From positions 496,001-560,000 of the forward strand of contig NZ_JAFJZZ010000001.1 in the NCBI RefSeq assembly GCF_017255415.1: a stretch of DNA of 64,000 nt. The letters are read 5' to 3'. Below, in pieces: positions 25,519-33,176 of this stretch (positions within the stretch are counted from its first letter, which is position 1; each line of letters starts with the position of its first letter). The position numbers were made by a program, and so were the translations under genes. The notes under the pieces were generated by a model. That model searched no databases. It had not been told where the DNA came from and was given only the letters and a program-made list of their open reading frames with translations. The DNA comes from Clostridium aminobutyricum (GTDB taxonomy: Bacteria > Bacillota > Clostridia > Peptostreptococcales > Anaerovoracaceae).

Positions 25519-26817
25519 ATGGCAAAAATATTAGACCAACCCAGATATAAATGCGCAATGACAGCCATGCAGACGGTTCACAGTATCACGAGGGCGCTGC
25601 CTATCCTTCATTCAGGACCCGGCTGCGCGGAGAAATTATCCGATGGAATGGGCGGTTCGGGGTACTTTTCTCCTCATATTTTCCCCTGTACCAATATCAG
25701 CGAGAAAGAGGTTGTATTCGGCGGGGAAAACAGACTGAGAGAAACCATTGAAAATGCGCTTAAAGTAGTAGATGCAGACTTGTATGTGGTGCTAACGGGA
25801 TGCACCTCTGAAATTGTAGGGGATGATGTGGGTGAAGTAGTCGGATCTTTTAGAAATGCGGAGAAGCCAGTCATTGTGGCATCGACTCCCGGATTTAAAG
25901 GCAATAACTACATAGGTCATGAATGGGTCATCCAGGCCATTATAGAACAGTATTTAAAGCCTGCGGAGAAAAAGGTCAAAGGACAGGTAAATATCTGGAC
26001 CGGAATTCCACAGCACGATCCGTTTTGGCTTGGCAATTTAAGAGAATTGGAAAAGTTAGTGACAGCGCTGGGCTTGATTCCAAACACCATATTCGGTCAT
26101 GACAGAGGGATTCAACATATTGATAAGATACCGGAAGCTGAATTTAACCTGTTGGTATCTCCATGGGTGGGACTCAGCAATGTAAAACAGTTGGAAGATA
26201 AATTCGGAACGCCGTACCTTCATTATCCGACGCTACCGATCGGCGCCTTTGAAACCAGCAAGTTCTTGCGAGCCGTTGCGGAGTTTGCCGGCGTGGATCA
26301 ATCGAAGGTCGATGAAATTATTGAGAAGCGTGAAGCCGAGTATTATTACTACATTGAACGGTTTGCGGATGTATTTTTGGAAACCCGTGTGATGGCAAAA
26401 CGATTTGCAGTCGTTTCCGATGCACAAAGCACACTGGCTTATACAAAGTTTTTAGTCAATGACCTGGGACTTTTCCCTTCTAAACAATATATTACGGATG
26501 ATACACCGACGGAATACAGGGAGCAAGTGGAGCAGTATTTTAAAGAATTAAATTACGGAATAGAGGCAGAAGTGGAATTCTCGACAGACGGACATCAAAT
26601 ACATGAGGAAATCAAAAACACCGATTTCCACGGCTATCCGCTGATTTTGGGAAGCTCTTGGGAAAAGAAAGTGGCCAAGGAAACGGATGCTCATTATCTA
26701 ACGATATCTTGGCCGGTGGTAGAACGGTTGATTATCAATGGTTCCTATGTAGGCTATGACGGCGGACTAAAGCTGCTGGAAGATATTTATTCGGTTGTGC
26801 TAACCAGATTTAATTAA
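25519..26817 (+). CDS. Nitrogenase-like component 1, K-type subunit (pair 2)
   Basis: 432 residues with SD AAAGGAGG, one base after the D-type stop codon. P-cluster-type cysteines are C12 (YKCAMT), C36 (HSGPGC) and C95 (TGCTSEIVGDD), spaced 24 and 59, very close to NifK (25 and 58). The tail (SWPVVERLIINGSYVGYDGG) is NifK-like. TSEIVGDD is nearer to true NifK than the TAGIIGDD of pair 1. It should dimerise with the 24054 protein. Confidence 0.88.
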   Translation: MAKILDQPRYKCAMTAMQTVHSITRALPILHSGPGCAEKLSDGMGGSGYFSPHIFPCTNISEKEVVFGGENRLRETIENALKVVDADLYVVLTGCTSEIVGDDVGEVVGSFRNAEKPVIVASTPGFKGNNYIGHEWVIQAIIEQYLKPAEKKVKGQVNIWTGIPQHDPFWLGNLRELEKLVTALGLIPNTIFGHDRGIQHIDKIPEAEFNLLVSPWVGLSNVKQLEDKFGTPYLHYPTLPIGAFETSKFLRAVAEFAGVDQSKVDEIIEKREAEYYYYIERFADVFLETRVMAKRFAVVSDAQSTLAYTKFLVNDLGLFPSKQYITDDTPTEYREQVEQYFKELNYGIEAEVEFSTDGHQIHEEIKNTDFHGYPLILGSSWEKKVAKETDAHYLTISWPVVERLIINGSYVGYDGGLKLLEDIYSVVLTRFN

Positions 26818-26852
26818 TAAATAGATCATCGATAAAGAAAGGAGGAGGATCT

Positions 26853-27752
26853 ATGGGAGCGTTAGAAAATATTCACAAAGAAAATACAGATTTTTCTCAC
26901 TTGGCTAAAATACATCCTTGCTTAGGGGGAGAAGCACATGCAACTTTTGGGAGGATCCATCTTCCTGTGAGCCCAACCTGCAATATACAGTGCAAGTTCT
27001 GCAAACGTGACTGCAATTCGGATGAAGAAAGACCGGGCGTCGCCAATGGCATACTGGCTCCGGAGGATGCGGTGGAAACCGTTCGAAAGGCACTCGAGCT
27101 ATGTCCTCAAATAACGGTTGTCGGAATAGCGGGGCCGGGAGATACCTTAGCTACCCCTTACGCATTGGAAACATTCCGATTGGTGAACGAAGCTTATCCG
27201 AACTTAGTAAAGTGCCTCAGTACCAATGGATTACTCTTGGCACGTTATGCGCAGGATCTTTATGACGCGGGGGTTCGAACTGTTACAGTTACTGTGAATG
27301 CGGTAGAATCCGACATTTTAAGTCAGATCAATTCGTCTGTTGTTTTAGACGGACAGGTGTATTGCGGTAAAGAAGCCGCGGTAAAACTGATTGCGGCACA
27401 GTTGGAAGGGATTCGTTTGGCCAGTAAGCTGGGCATGGTGGTGAAAGTGAACTCGGTATTGATTCCGGGAATTAATGAAGACCACATTGGATTGATTGCA
27501 AAAACAGTGAAAGAAGCAGGAGCCAGCTTATATAATATTATTCCGCTGATTCCCCAGCATAAATTAAGCCACATCCCTGCACCGACCTGCGAACAATTAA
27601 ATCAAGCAAGGGAAACGGCTGAAACTCAGCTGGAAGTGTTTCGGCATTGCAAACACTGCCGGGCAGATGCCTGCGGTATACCGGGTCAATTGGATTTATC
27701 CTATAAGCTTTATGGGACGCTTAAAAGGCTGGAAACCTTTTCGCATGGTTGA
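26853..27752 (+). CDS. NifB-like radical SAM cofactor-assembly protein (no fused NifX domain)
   Basis: 299 residues. Radical SAM motif C43-x3-C47-x2-C50 in PTCNIQCKFCKRD. C23 in IHPCLGGEAHA and the C-terminal CKHCRADACG (C266, C269) match the extra NifB cluster ligands. NifB inserts carbide and sulfur to build the 8Fe-9S-C core (NifB-co) from two 4Fe clusters. Its presence implies that at least one of the D/K pairs carries a NifB-type cofactor. The NifX domain often fused to NifB is instead encoded by the next gene. The SD is GGAGGAGG. Confidence 0.92.
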   Translation: MGALENIHKENTDFSHLAKIHPCLGGEAHATFGRIHLPVSPTCNIQCKFCKRDCNSDEERPGVANGILAPEDAVETVRKALELCPQITVVGIAGPGDTLATPYALETFRLVNEAYPNLVKCLSTNGLLLARYAQDLYDAGVRTVTVTVNAVESDILSQINSSVVLDGQVYCGKEAAVKLIAAQLEGIRLASKLGMVVKVNSVLIPGINEDHIGLIAKTVKEAGASLYNIIPLIPQHKLSHIPAPTCEQLNQARETAETQLEVFRHCKHCRADACGIPGQLDLSYKLYGTLKRLETFSHG

Positions 27753-27776
27753 TAGAGAAGAGAGGGGTTTTGAAAT

Positions 27777-28124
27777 ATGTCATATAAAATTGCTGCAGCC
27801 AGCAGTGATGGGAAGGTTATTAATCAGCATTTCGGAAAAGCAACACAGTTTTTGATTTTTGAAGTGAAGGAAGGAAAGTATTCTTTTCTGGAACGGATGG
27901 AGACAAAGCCGTTTTGCAGCGGCGGAGGACATGATGATAACAGCCTTTTGGCGGCGGCAGATGCTTTAATCGGCTGCCGGGCCGTATTGGTCAGTCAAAT
28001 CGGAAACGGTGCAGCTCAACTATTGGAAAGCAAAGGCATACAGTCCTTTGATATAAATGGTCTGATTGAAGAGGCTTTACCTAAATTAATTAATTATTAT
28101 TTGAAAACAGATGGAGGAAAATAG
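27777..28124 (+). CDS. NifX / NifB-C-terminal-type Fe-Mo cofactor-binding protein
   Basis: 115 residues of the dinitrogenase iron-molybdenum cofactor family. Typical features are IAAASSDGKVINQHFGKATQF at the start (SSDGKVINQHFG) and a CSGGGH metal-cofactor motif. These small proteins carry NifB-co or related clusters between NifB and the acceptor. It lies 24 bases after the NifB-like gene and one base before the NifH-like start, consistent with a dedicated cofactor chaperone. Confidence 0.9.
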   Translation: MSYKIAAASSDGKVINQHFGKATQFLIFEVKEGKYSFLERMETKPFCSGGGHDDNSLLAAADALIGCRAVLVSQIGNGAAQLLESKGIQSFDINGLIEEALPKLINYYLKTDGGK

Positions 28125-28125
28125 A

Positions 28126-29001
28126 ATGGCAAAAAAGATTAAGCAAATCGCGATTTACGGAAAGGGTGGGATCGGCAAATCTACCACTACTTCAAATATT
28201 ACAGCGGCACTTTCTACGATGGGATATAAGGTGATGCAGTTTGGTTGTGACCCCAAGAGTGACTCCACCAATACGCTAAGAGACGGCACCTATATTCCGA
28301 CGGTTTTAGATACCTTGCGAGAAAAAAATAAGGTCAATGCACATGATGTTATTTTCGAAGGATTTAACGGAACCTATTGCGTGGAAGCTGGCGGACCGGC
28401 GCCGGGCGTAGGCTGCGCAGGGAGAGGAATCATTACGGCGGTTCAGCTTTTTAAAGAACAGCGTATTTTCGAAGAACTGGATTTAGATGTAGTCATCTAT
28501 GATGTATTGGGAGACGTTGTATGCGGAGGGTTCGCCGTACCGATTCGAGAAGGAATCGCAGAACATGTATTTACCGTATCTTCTTCTGATTTTATGGCGG
28601 TTTATGCGGCAAACAATCTGTTTAAAGGAATTCAAAAATATTCAAATTCCGGCGGAGCATTGCTTGGCGGAGTCATTGCAAACTCGATCAATCAACCGTA
28701 TTCCAAAGAAATAATCGATGACTTTGTTACCCGTACGAACACTCAGGTGATGGAATATGTGCCTCGTTCCGTAACGGTAACACAAAGTGAATTACAGGGA
28801 AAAACCACGATTGAGGCAGCACCGGAGTCCGAACAGGCAAAAATTTATAAGCGGTTAGCTGCAAAGATTGCTGATCATACGGATTCCAAGGTACCTTCTC
28901 CTCTAAGTGTGGATGAATTGAAACAATGGGCTTCAAAATGGGGCGATTATTTACTGGCATTGGAAACAGGTCAAATCACTTCCAGTGCAACAGGAATCTA
29001 A
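28126..29001 (+). CDS. NifH-like ATP-dependent reductase (component 2)
   Basis: 291 residues from the ATG at 28126 (GGAGGAAA SD). P-loop YGKGGIGKSTTTSN (11-24), switch and 4Fe-4S region GVGCAGRG with C97, and second ligand C133 in VLGDVVCGGFA. R100 corresponds to the Arg that is ADP-ribosylated in nitrogenase reductases. It forms a homodimer with a bridging [4Fe-4S] and passes electrons to component 1 with ATP hydrolysis. Only one NifH-like gene is present for two D/K pairs, so it probably serves both. It is more NifH-like than BchL-like, given its length and tail. Confidence 0.93.
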   Translation: MAKKIKQIAIYGKGGIGKSTTTSNITAALSTMGYKVMQFGCDPKSDSTNTLRDGTYIPTVLDTLREKNKVNAHDVIFEGFNGTYCVEAGGPAPGVGCAGRGIITAVQLFKEQRIFEELDLDVVIYDVLGDVVCGGFAVPIREGIAEHVFTVSSSDFMAVYAANNLFKGIQKYSNSGGALLGGVIANSINQPYSKEIIDDFVTRTNTQVMEYVPRSVTVTQSELQGKTTIEAAPESEQAKIYKRLAAKIADHTDSKVPSPLSVDELKQWASKWGDYLLALETGQITSSATGI

Positions 29002-29021
29002 TCGAAAAAGGTTGAAATATA

Positions 29022-29099
29022 AAGCATTCATATAGGAACCCCAACGCCTACAGGATTTACTCAACATATCCATTGGCTTGGGACTCCCAAATGAATGCA
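29022..29099. repeat. Imperfect inverted repeat between the NifH-like and MATE genes
   Basis: Outer arms GCATTCAT / ATGAATGC, then CCCAACGCC with GGCTTGGG and an inner GGAT / ATCC. The right arm shares CCCAAATGAAT with the repeat at 18905-19038. It probably forms a stable intercistronic mRNA hairpin. Confidence 0.5.
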
Positions 29100-29140
29100 T
29101 CCTTAATTTGCAGTACTTTTTAGCAGAGGAGGTGCAGGCC

Positions 29141-30475
29141 TTGAATAAAGCGGTAAAGGTACTAAAGATTGCCTTACCGGTAGTAGGAGAAATGTTTTTA
29201 TATACAACTATATGGGTGGTGGACACCGCTTTTGTCGGTCATTATGGAGGAAACGATGCGGTCAGCGCAGTCGGTTACAGCTCCGAGATTGTTCGTACGA
29301 TTGTAAATATTTTTATTATGATGGGACTTGGCATAGGTGTGACAACGACCGTTGCGCAACATATAGGCGCAAAAGAACAAGAAAAAGCCGAAGAAGTGTT
29401 AAATCAAGGAATTCTGGTCGGATTTATGATTGCAATCCTTGTGTCTCTTAGTCTGGGACTTTTTTCGGAACAAATCTTAAAACTGGCAGGTGCTTCCGGA
29501 GAAGTCGTGAAACTCGGAAGTCAGTTTATGAGGATTGTGTCCGTAGGTGCTTTCTTTAATATGTTGCTTAGCATACTAAATGCGGGGCTTAGGGGAATGG
29601 GCAAGACGGTAATTCCTCTCATTATTTCACTGGTCATTAATGTATTGGTTATATTTTTGGATTGGACGTTGATTTTCGGCCGGTTTGGTTTGCAGCCGCT
29701 GGGGGTGGTGGGTTCCGCTCTTGCAACGTCGATTGGATATAGTATCGGTTTTATGTGTTTACTTTTTTACTATAAGAGGTATTCTGAAATAAAGATTAAA
29801 ATAAAGGCGATTATAAAACTGAATCAAATGGAAATGAGGAAGTTGGTTCGGATTTCCGTACCCGCCAGTCTTCAGGAAGGGACCTTTAGCTTAGCAAGAA
29901 TTCTTGTATTGATATTTGTCATGCAGATGGGAACAATTGCGTTTTCAGCCAATCAAATTACGGCGACCATTGAATCCGTTTCCTTTATGCCCGGGTATGG
30001 TTTTGCGATTGCATCCATGTCGCTGGTGGGTCAAAGTATCGGAGCAAAAGACTATAAGCAAGCAAAGGAATATGCTGTTTTATCCGCCGTGTTTTGCGTA
30101 GGGACTATGATGGTCTGTATCGTACCGTTCCTGTTGATTCCTGAAAAACTGTTCGGCATATTCATCGATGATCCGGAAACAATCCATTTGGGTGTGAAAT
30201 GTCTGATGCTGGCCGCTTTGGAACAGCCTTTTCTTGCCCTTGGCATGACATTGGAAGGAGCCCTAAAAGGTTCCGGAAATACAAAAACCCCATTTAAAAT
30301 TGCGTTATTGACCAACTGGGTGCTGAGAGTTCCGTTGGTATATTGGTTCGTCGTGGTATTGAGATGGCCGGTGCATTTTGTTTGGGTCGTGTTTGCGATA
30401 CATTGGATAGTAGAAAGTTCGCTGATGGTAGTCGCCTTTATCCGGCAAAGCAGAAAATGGGACTTATTGGCTTAA
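29141..30475 (+). CDS. MATE-family efflux transporter
   Basis: About 445 residues from a TTG at 29141 behind AGAGGAGGT; an upstream in-frame ATG at 29078 lacks an SD and lies in the hairpin. Twelve predicted membrane segments in two halves (LPVVGEMFLYTTIWVVDTAF and, later, ISVPASLQEGTFSLARILV) mark a MatE protein. It would export an organic cation or metabolite by Na+ or H+ antiport. As last gene of the nitrogenase-like operon it may remove a by-product of the reaction, but multidrug export is equally possible. Confidence 0.9.
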   Translation: MNKAVKVLKIALPVVGEMFLYTTIWVVDTAFVGHYGGNDAVSAVGYSSEIVRTIVNIFIMMGLGIGVTTTVAQHIGAKEQEKAEEVLNQGILVGFMIAILVSLSLGLFSEQILKLAGASGEVVKLGSQFMRIVSVGAFFNMLLSILNAGLRGMGKTVIPLIISLVINVLVIFLDWTLIFGRFGLQPLGVVGSALATSIGYSIGFMCLLFYYKRYSEIKIKIKAIIKLNQMEMRKLVRISVPASLQEGTFSLARILVLIFVMQMGTIAFSANQITATIESVSFMPGYGFAIASMSLVGQSIGAKDYKQAKEYAVLSAVFCVGTMMVCIVPFLLIPEKLFGIFIDDPETIHLGVKCLMLAALEQPFLALGMTLEGALKGSGNTKTPFKIALLTNWVLRVPLVYWFVVVLRWPVHFVWVVFAIHWIVESSLMVVAFIRQSRKWDLLA

Positions 30476-30503
30476 AAAGTCATGAAAAGAAGCTCAAAAA
30501 GGA

Positions 30504-30620
30504 TTGACAAATCAACATTACTTTAATACAATAAAACAAATAAGAATACTATGAATATAACCGTATTTCAAATACGGTAAAATATTACCCAAATACATAG
30601 TAAACATATATGAATAATTA
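30504..30620 (+). promoter_or_regulatory. Promoter with two CymR-like boxes before the YezD-like genes
   Basis: TTGACA at 30504-30509, exactly 17 bases, TACAAT at 30527-30532. Box 1 ATAAAACAAATAAGAATACT at 30531-30550. Box 2 TAGTAAACATATATGAATAA at 30598-30617. Between them is a perfect CCGTATT / AATACGG hairpin (30561-30577). Confidence 0.72.
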
Positions 30621-30648
30621 AGATGTTCAACATATATTTTGAGAGGGG

Positions 30649-30849
30649 ATGTTTCATTTGAAAAATCATTTTTCTGAAGAACAGAAAAAAAACTACATAA
30701 TTCAATTAGTTTTTGATAATTTGTCTAAAATCGATGAAGGTTCTTTAACTTTGGTTTTTCAGGATGCCTGTCTGATTCAAATCAATAAAAAAGAGATCAC
30801 TCAAGTAAATGAAGATTTATTGCTCGAAGAGGAAGGAGTAATAGCATGA
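30649..30849 (+). CDS. Small YezD-like (DUF2292) protein, first copy
   Basis: 66 residues. The central pattern (LSKIDEGSLTLVFQDACLIQ followed by INKKEI) fits the YezD/DUF2292 family: a short beta hairpin with G-S/T-hydrophobic strands. YezD proteins have no known biochemical role but often lie beside sulfur-assimilation genes. Two CymR-like boxes precede it. It overlaps the next gene by ATGA, so both are translated together. Confidence 0.7.
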   Translation: MFHLKNHFSEEQKKNYIIQLVFDNLSKIDEGSLTLVFQDACLIQINKKEITQVNEDLLLEEEGVIA

Positions 30850-31007
30850 CTGAAAAAATGAATAAAAAAGAGGACCCGATTGTGAAAGAAACCTTAGATA
30901 AACTCCTGAAAGTCATTAATGAAGTTCATTTTGGAACGGTTACTCTTATCATACAAGAAGGTAAAATTGTTCAGATAGAAAAGAATGAGAAGATAAGACT
31001 ACGGTAG
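30846..31007 (+). CDS. Small YezD-like (DUF2292) protein, second copy
   Basis: 53 residues (MTEKMNKKEDPIVKETLDKL then LKVINEVHFGTVTLIIQEGK and a basic end). The HFGTVTLIIQEGKIVQIE segment is the DUF2292 core and is clearly related to the preceding protein. The start overlaps the upstream stop (ATGA); the stop is TAG at 31005. Two divergent adjacent copies suggest a heteromer. Function unknown. Confidence 0.7.
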   Translation: MTEKMNKKEDPIVKETLDKLLKVINEVHFGTVTLIIQEGKIVQIEKNEKIRLR

Positions 31008-31018
31008 GAGAATTGATA

Positions 31019-31066
31019 AAAGGGTCATAAGCAACGCTCTGAAGCAGTTCCTGTACGACCCTTAAA
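31019..31066. terminator. Inverted repeat downstream of the YezD-like genes
   Basis: AAGGGTCATA...TACGACCCTT with a long loop, followed by A-rich sequence on the plus strand; it could end minus-strand transcripts as well. Confidence 0.5.
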
Positions 31067-31090
31067 AAAGAAATATGTGTATTTTCGTTT

Positions 31091-31126
31091 AAAACCCTTC
31101 AACTAGACAAGTTAAAGGGTTTTTTG
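31091..31126. terminator. Bidirectional terminator between convergent units
   Basis: AAAACCCTT-AACT / AGTT-AAGGGTTTTTT, with T runs on the plus strand and A-rich 5' side giving a T run on the minus strand. It separates the YezD-like genes from the permease on the other strand. Confidence 0.85.
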
Positions 31127-32485
31127 TTATTTTTGTGACTTTGGGGCCTTCCCTATGTTATAAAGTATGATAAGCATGATAAACCAGATAGGTGTTACAA
31201 ACAGAGCCACACGGGTTTCATTATTCAGTGCTAATGTAACTAAAACAAAAGCAAGGAATGCTAAAATGACATAGTTGGCAACGGGGAAAAAAGGAAGTTT
31301 AAAGTTGATCTTATCAGCAAGCTCCGGACTCGCTTTTCTAAATTTTAAATGACAAAGTACCATCATCGCCCAAATATAAATAAAGCAGAATGTCGATATA
31401 CTTGTGATAAGGACAAATACTCCTTCCGGCATGATATAGTTCAGAATAACTGAAATGAAAATAGCAACAGCTGAAAAAATAGTAGCGTTAGAAGGAACCT
31501 TACGGCTATTTAATTTTTTCATCAGTGCAGGGGCATTTCCTTCTACAGCCAAAGAGAAGGTCATACGGCTCGTGCTGAATATACCGCTGTTACAAGCAGA
31601 AGCTGCGGATGTCAATACGACAAAATTTACAACGCTTGCTGCTGCGGTGATGCCAACGGCAGCGAATACTTGAACAAATGGACTTTTATCAGGAGCGATT
31701 GCATTCCATGGATAGATACTCATGATGACAACAAGTGCTCCTATGTAAAAAAGAAGAATTCGAATCGGAATGTTATTGATGGCTTGAGGAAGAACTTTTT
31801 GCGGGTTTTCGGTTTCACCGGCTGTTAAACCTACTAACTCAAGTCCAACGAAAGCAAATACGACCATTTGGAAGGAAAGAACAAACCCTTGGGCACCGTT
31901 CGGGAACCATCCTCCATGACTCCACAGATTGGAAAAGCTGGATGCTCCCGCATCGGTGGAAAAACCCTTCATGATCATAAATACACCAATTATAATGAGT
32001 GCTAAAATGGCAATGACTTTGATTAAAGCAAACCAAAATTCCATTTCGCCAAATAACTTTACGGTTAGAAGGTTCATGGTAAATAAAATGATAAGAGCAA
32101 TAAGGCTCGGAACCCATTGTGCTATATTTGGCAGCCAATATTGTACATACAGGCCGACCGCGGTTAAGTCTGCCATACAAATGCAAATCCAGCAGAACCA
32201 GTATGTCCATCCGGTAATAAAAGCTAACCGGTCTCCAAAATAGTCCTGAACAAAATCGACAAAGGAATGGTGCTCTAAATTAGAGAGCAATACTTCTCCT
32301 AGTGCACGCATGATTAAAAAGCAAATAATACCTGTAATGGTGTAGGCGAGTAAAATAGACGGACCCGCTAAGTGAATGGATCTTCCTGCGCCTAAAAATA
32401 AGCCTGTGCCGATTGCGCCCCCGATTGCAAGCAACTGAACGTGACGGTTTTTCAGGTCTCTCGATAAATGTTGATTGTTTGACAT
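31127..32485 (-). CDS. APC-family amino acid permease under a glycine riboswitch
   Basis: 452 residues, 12 membrane segments. The N-terminus (HVQLLAIGGAIGTGLFLGAG) and LVGLTAGETENP are typical of the AAT subgroup (CycA, GabP, LysP, ProY). A tandem glycine riboswitch about 320 bases upstream on the same strand predicts glycine, or a glycine-like amino acid such as alanine or serine, as substrate. It is a close paralogue of the 33177 gene, with the same length and nearly the same N-terminus. The direction of transport cannot be read from sequence. Confidence 0.93.
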   Translation of the reverse strand: MSNNQHLSRDLKNRHVQLLAIGGAIGTGLFLGAGRSIHLAGPSILLAYTITGIICFLIMRALGEVLLSNLEHHSFVDFVQDYFGDRLAFITGWTYWFCWICICMADLTAVGLYVQYWLPNIAQWVPSLIALIILFTMNLLTVKLFGEMEFWFALIKVIAILALIIIGVFMIMKGFSTDAGASSFSNLWSHGGWFPNGAQGFVLSFQMVVFAFVGLELVGLTAGETENPQKVLPQAINNIPIRILLFYIGALVVIMSIYPWNAIAPDKSPFVQVFAAVGITAAASVVNFVVLTSAASACNSGIFSTSRMTFSLAVEGNAPALMKKLNSRKVPSNATIFSAVAIFISVILNYIMPEGVFVLITSISTFCFIYIWAMMVLCHLKFRKASPELADKINFKLPFFPVANYVILAFLAFVLVTLALNNETRVALFVTPIWFIMLIILYNIGKAPKSQK

Positions 32486-32807
32486 ACAAATTTCGCCTTT
32501 CTAAATTTCTATTTTTTTTATTTGTGCGATAACTCCGTTCTTCAGAGTTACGATGGGGCATTGGAAAAAACTTTAGAGCAAGAGACAATTTAAAAAATTG
32601 AATTCATTAGACAAACAGTAAGTAGACTCCTGCTTAAGTCAGTTAGACTAAAAGCAGAATTACGATGACATAAATCAATCCATCTTATATCTCCATCTCC
32701 GTTAAAACTATAGCCGACAGCTATTATGTATTATGGAAAAAAATATAAAATCGATCGATCAAATCTAAATGAAGTAATGGTTTATGCATTACTTTGTAAG
32801 ATATGTT

Positions 32808-32992
32808 ATCTGTCCCCTGTCCTTTTACCTGAGCGTTTCGCCATATGGTTTCTCCATATAACTTTCGCCTTCGGTGCTCGTGAAGAGTCTCTCCAAGGAT
32901 TCATCCAGTAGCGGTCATCTCTAATTTAATAGGTACCTGAAAGATTTACTTCTTCGGTGTATGACCAGAGGTCACAGCTCTCCCGCTACCTT
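32808..32992 (-). ncRNA. Tandem glycine riboswitch
   Basis: Read on the minus strand: aptamer 1 (32992 to about 32910) begins AGCGGGAGAGCTGTGACC and contains ACACCGAAGAAGTAAA and TTTCAGGTACC. Aptamer 2 (about 32905-32808) contains TTGGAGAGACTC, GAGCACCGAAGGCG and ACGCTCAGGTAAAAGGACAG, a near-consensus 3' half. The two aptamers are separated by a short linker, as usual. No clear terminator lies between it and the permease start at 32485, so it may act on translation, on a weak attenuator or as a positive switch. Confidence 0.9.
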
Positions 32993-33020
32993 CATCTGAA
33001 TGAATAAATTTTACCGATAT

Positions 33021-33049
33021 ATAATAATACATATTGAATAAAGTTGCAA
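33021..33049 (-). promoter_or_regulatory. Minus-strand promoter for the riboswitch-permease transcript
   Basis: Minus strand TTGCAA at 33049-33044, exactly 17 bases, TATTAT at 33026-33021, about 25 bases before the riboswitch. Confidence 0.6.
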
Positions 33050-33176
33050 TAATTATTTATAAAATGTAAAAGTATAATGTACACATAATACTGAATACAA
33101 ATACTATGATATCCGCTTTGGAGCAGTATTTGCTTGCTATTGAAGGTGCTTTAAAAAGTTAGCTAAAGGATCTACG

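Noticed and set aside
21248-26817. Chlorophyll-type (BchNB/BchYZ) or cofactor F430 (CfbD) reductase
   Set aside because: There are no pigment or F430 biosynthesis neighbours, and NifB- and NifX-like genes would not be needed by those enzymes.
21248-29001. True molybdenum nitrogenase for nitrogen fixation
   Set aside because: The core parts are present, but nif-specific assembly and nitrogen-control genes are absent from the window, the second D subunit lacks the His442 equivalent, and the promoter carries the sulfur box.
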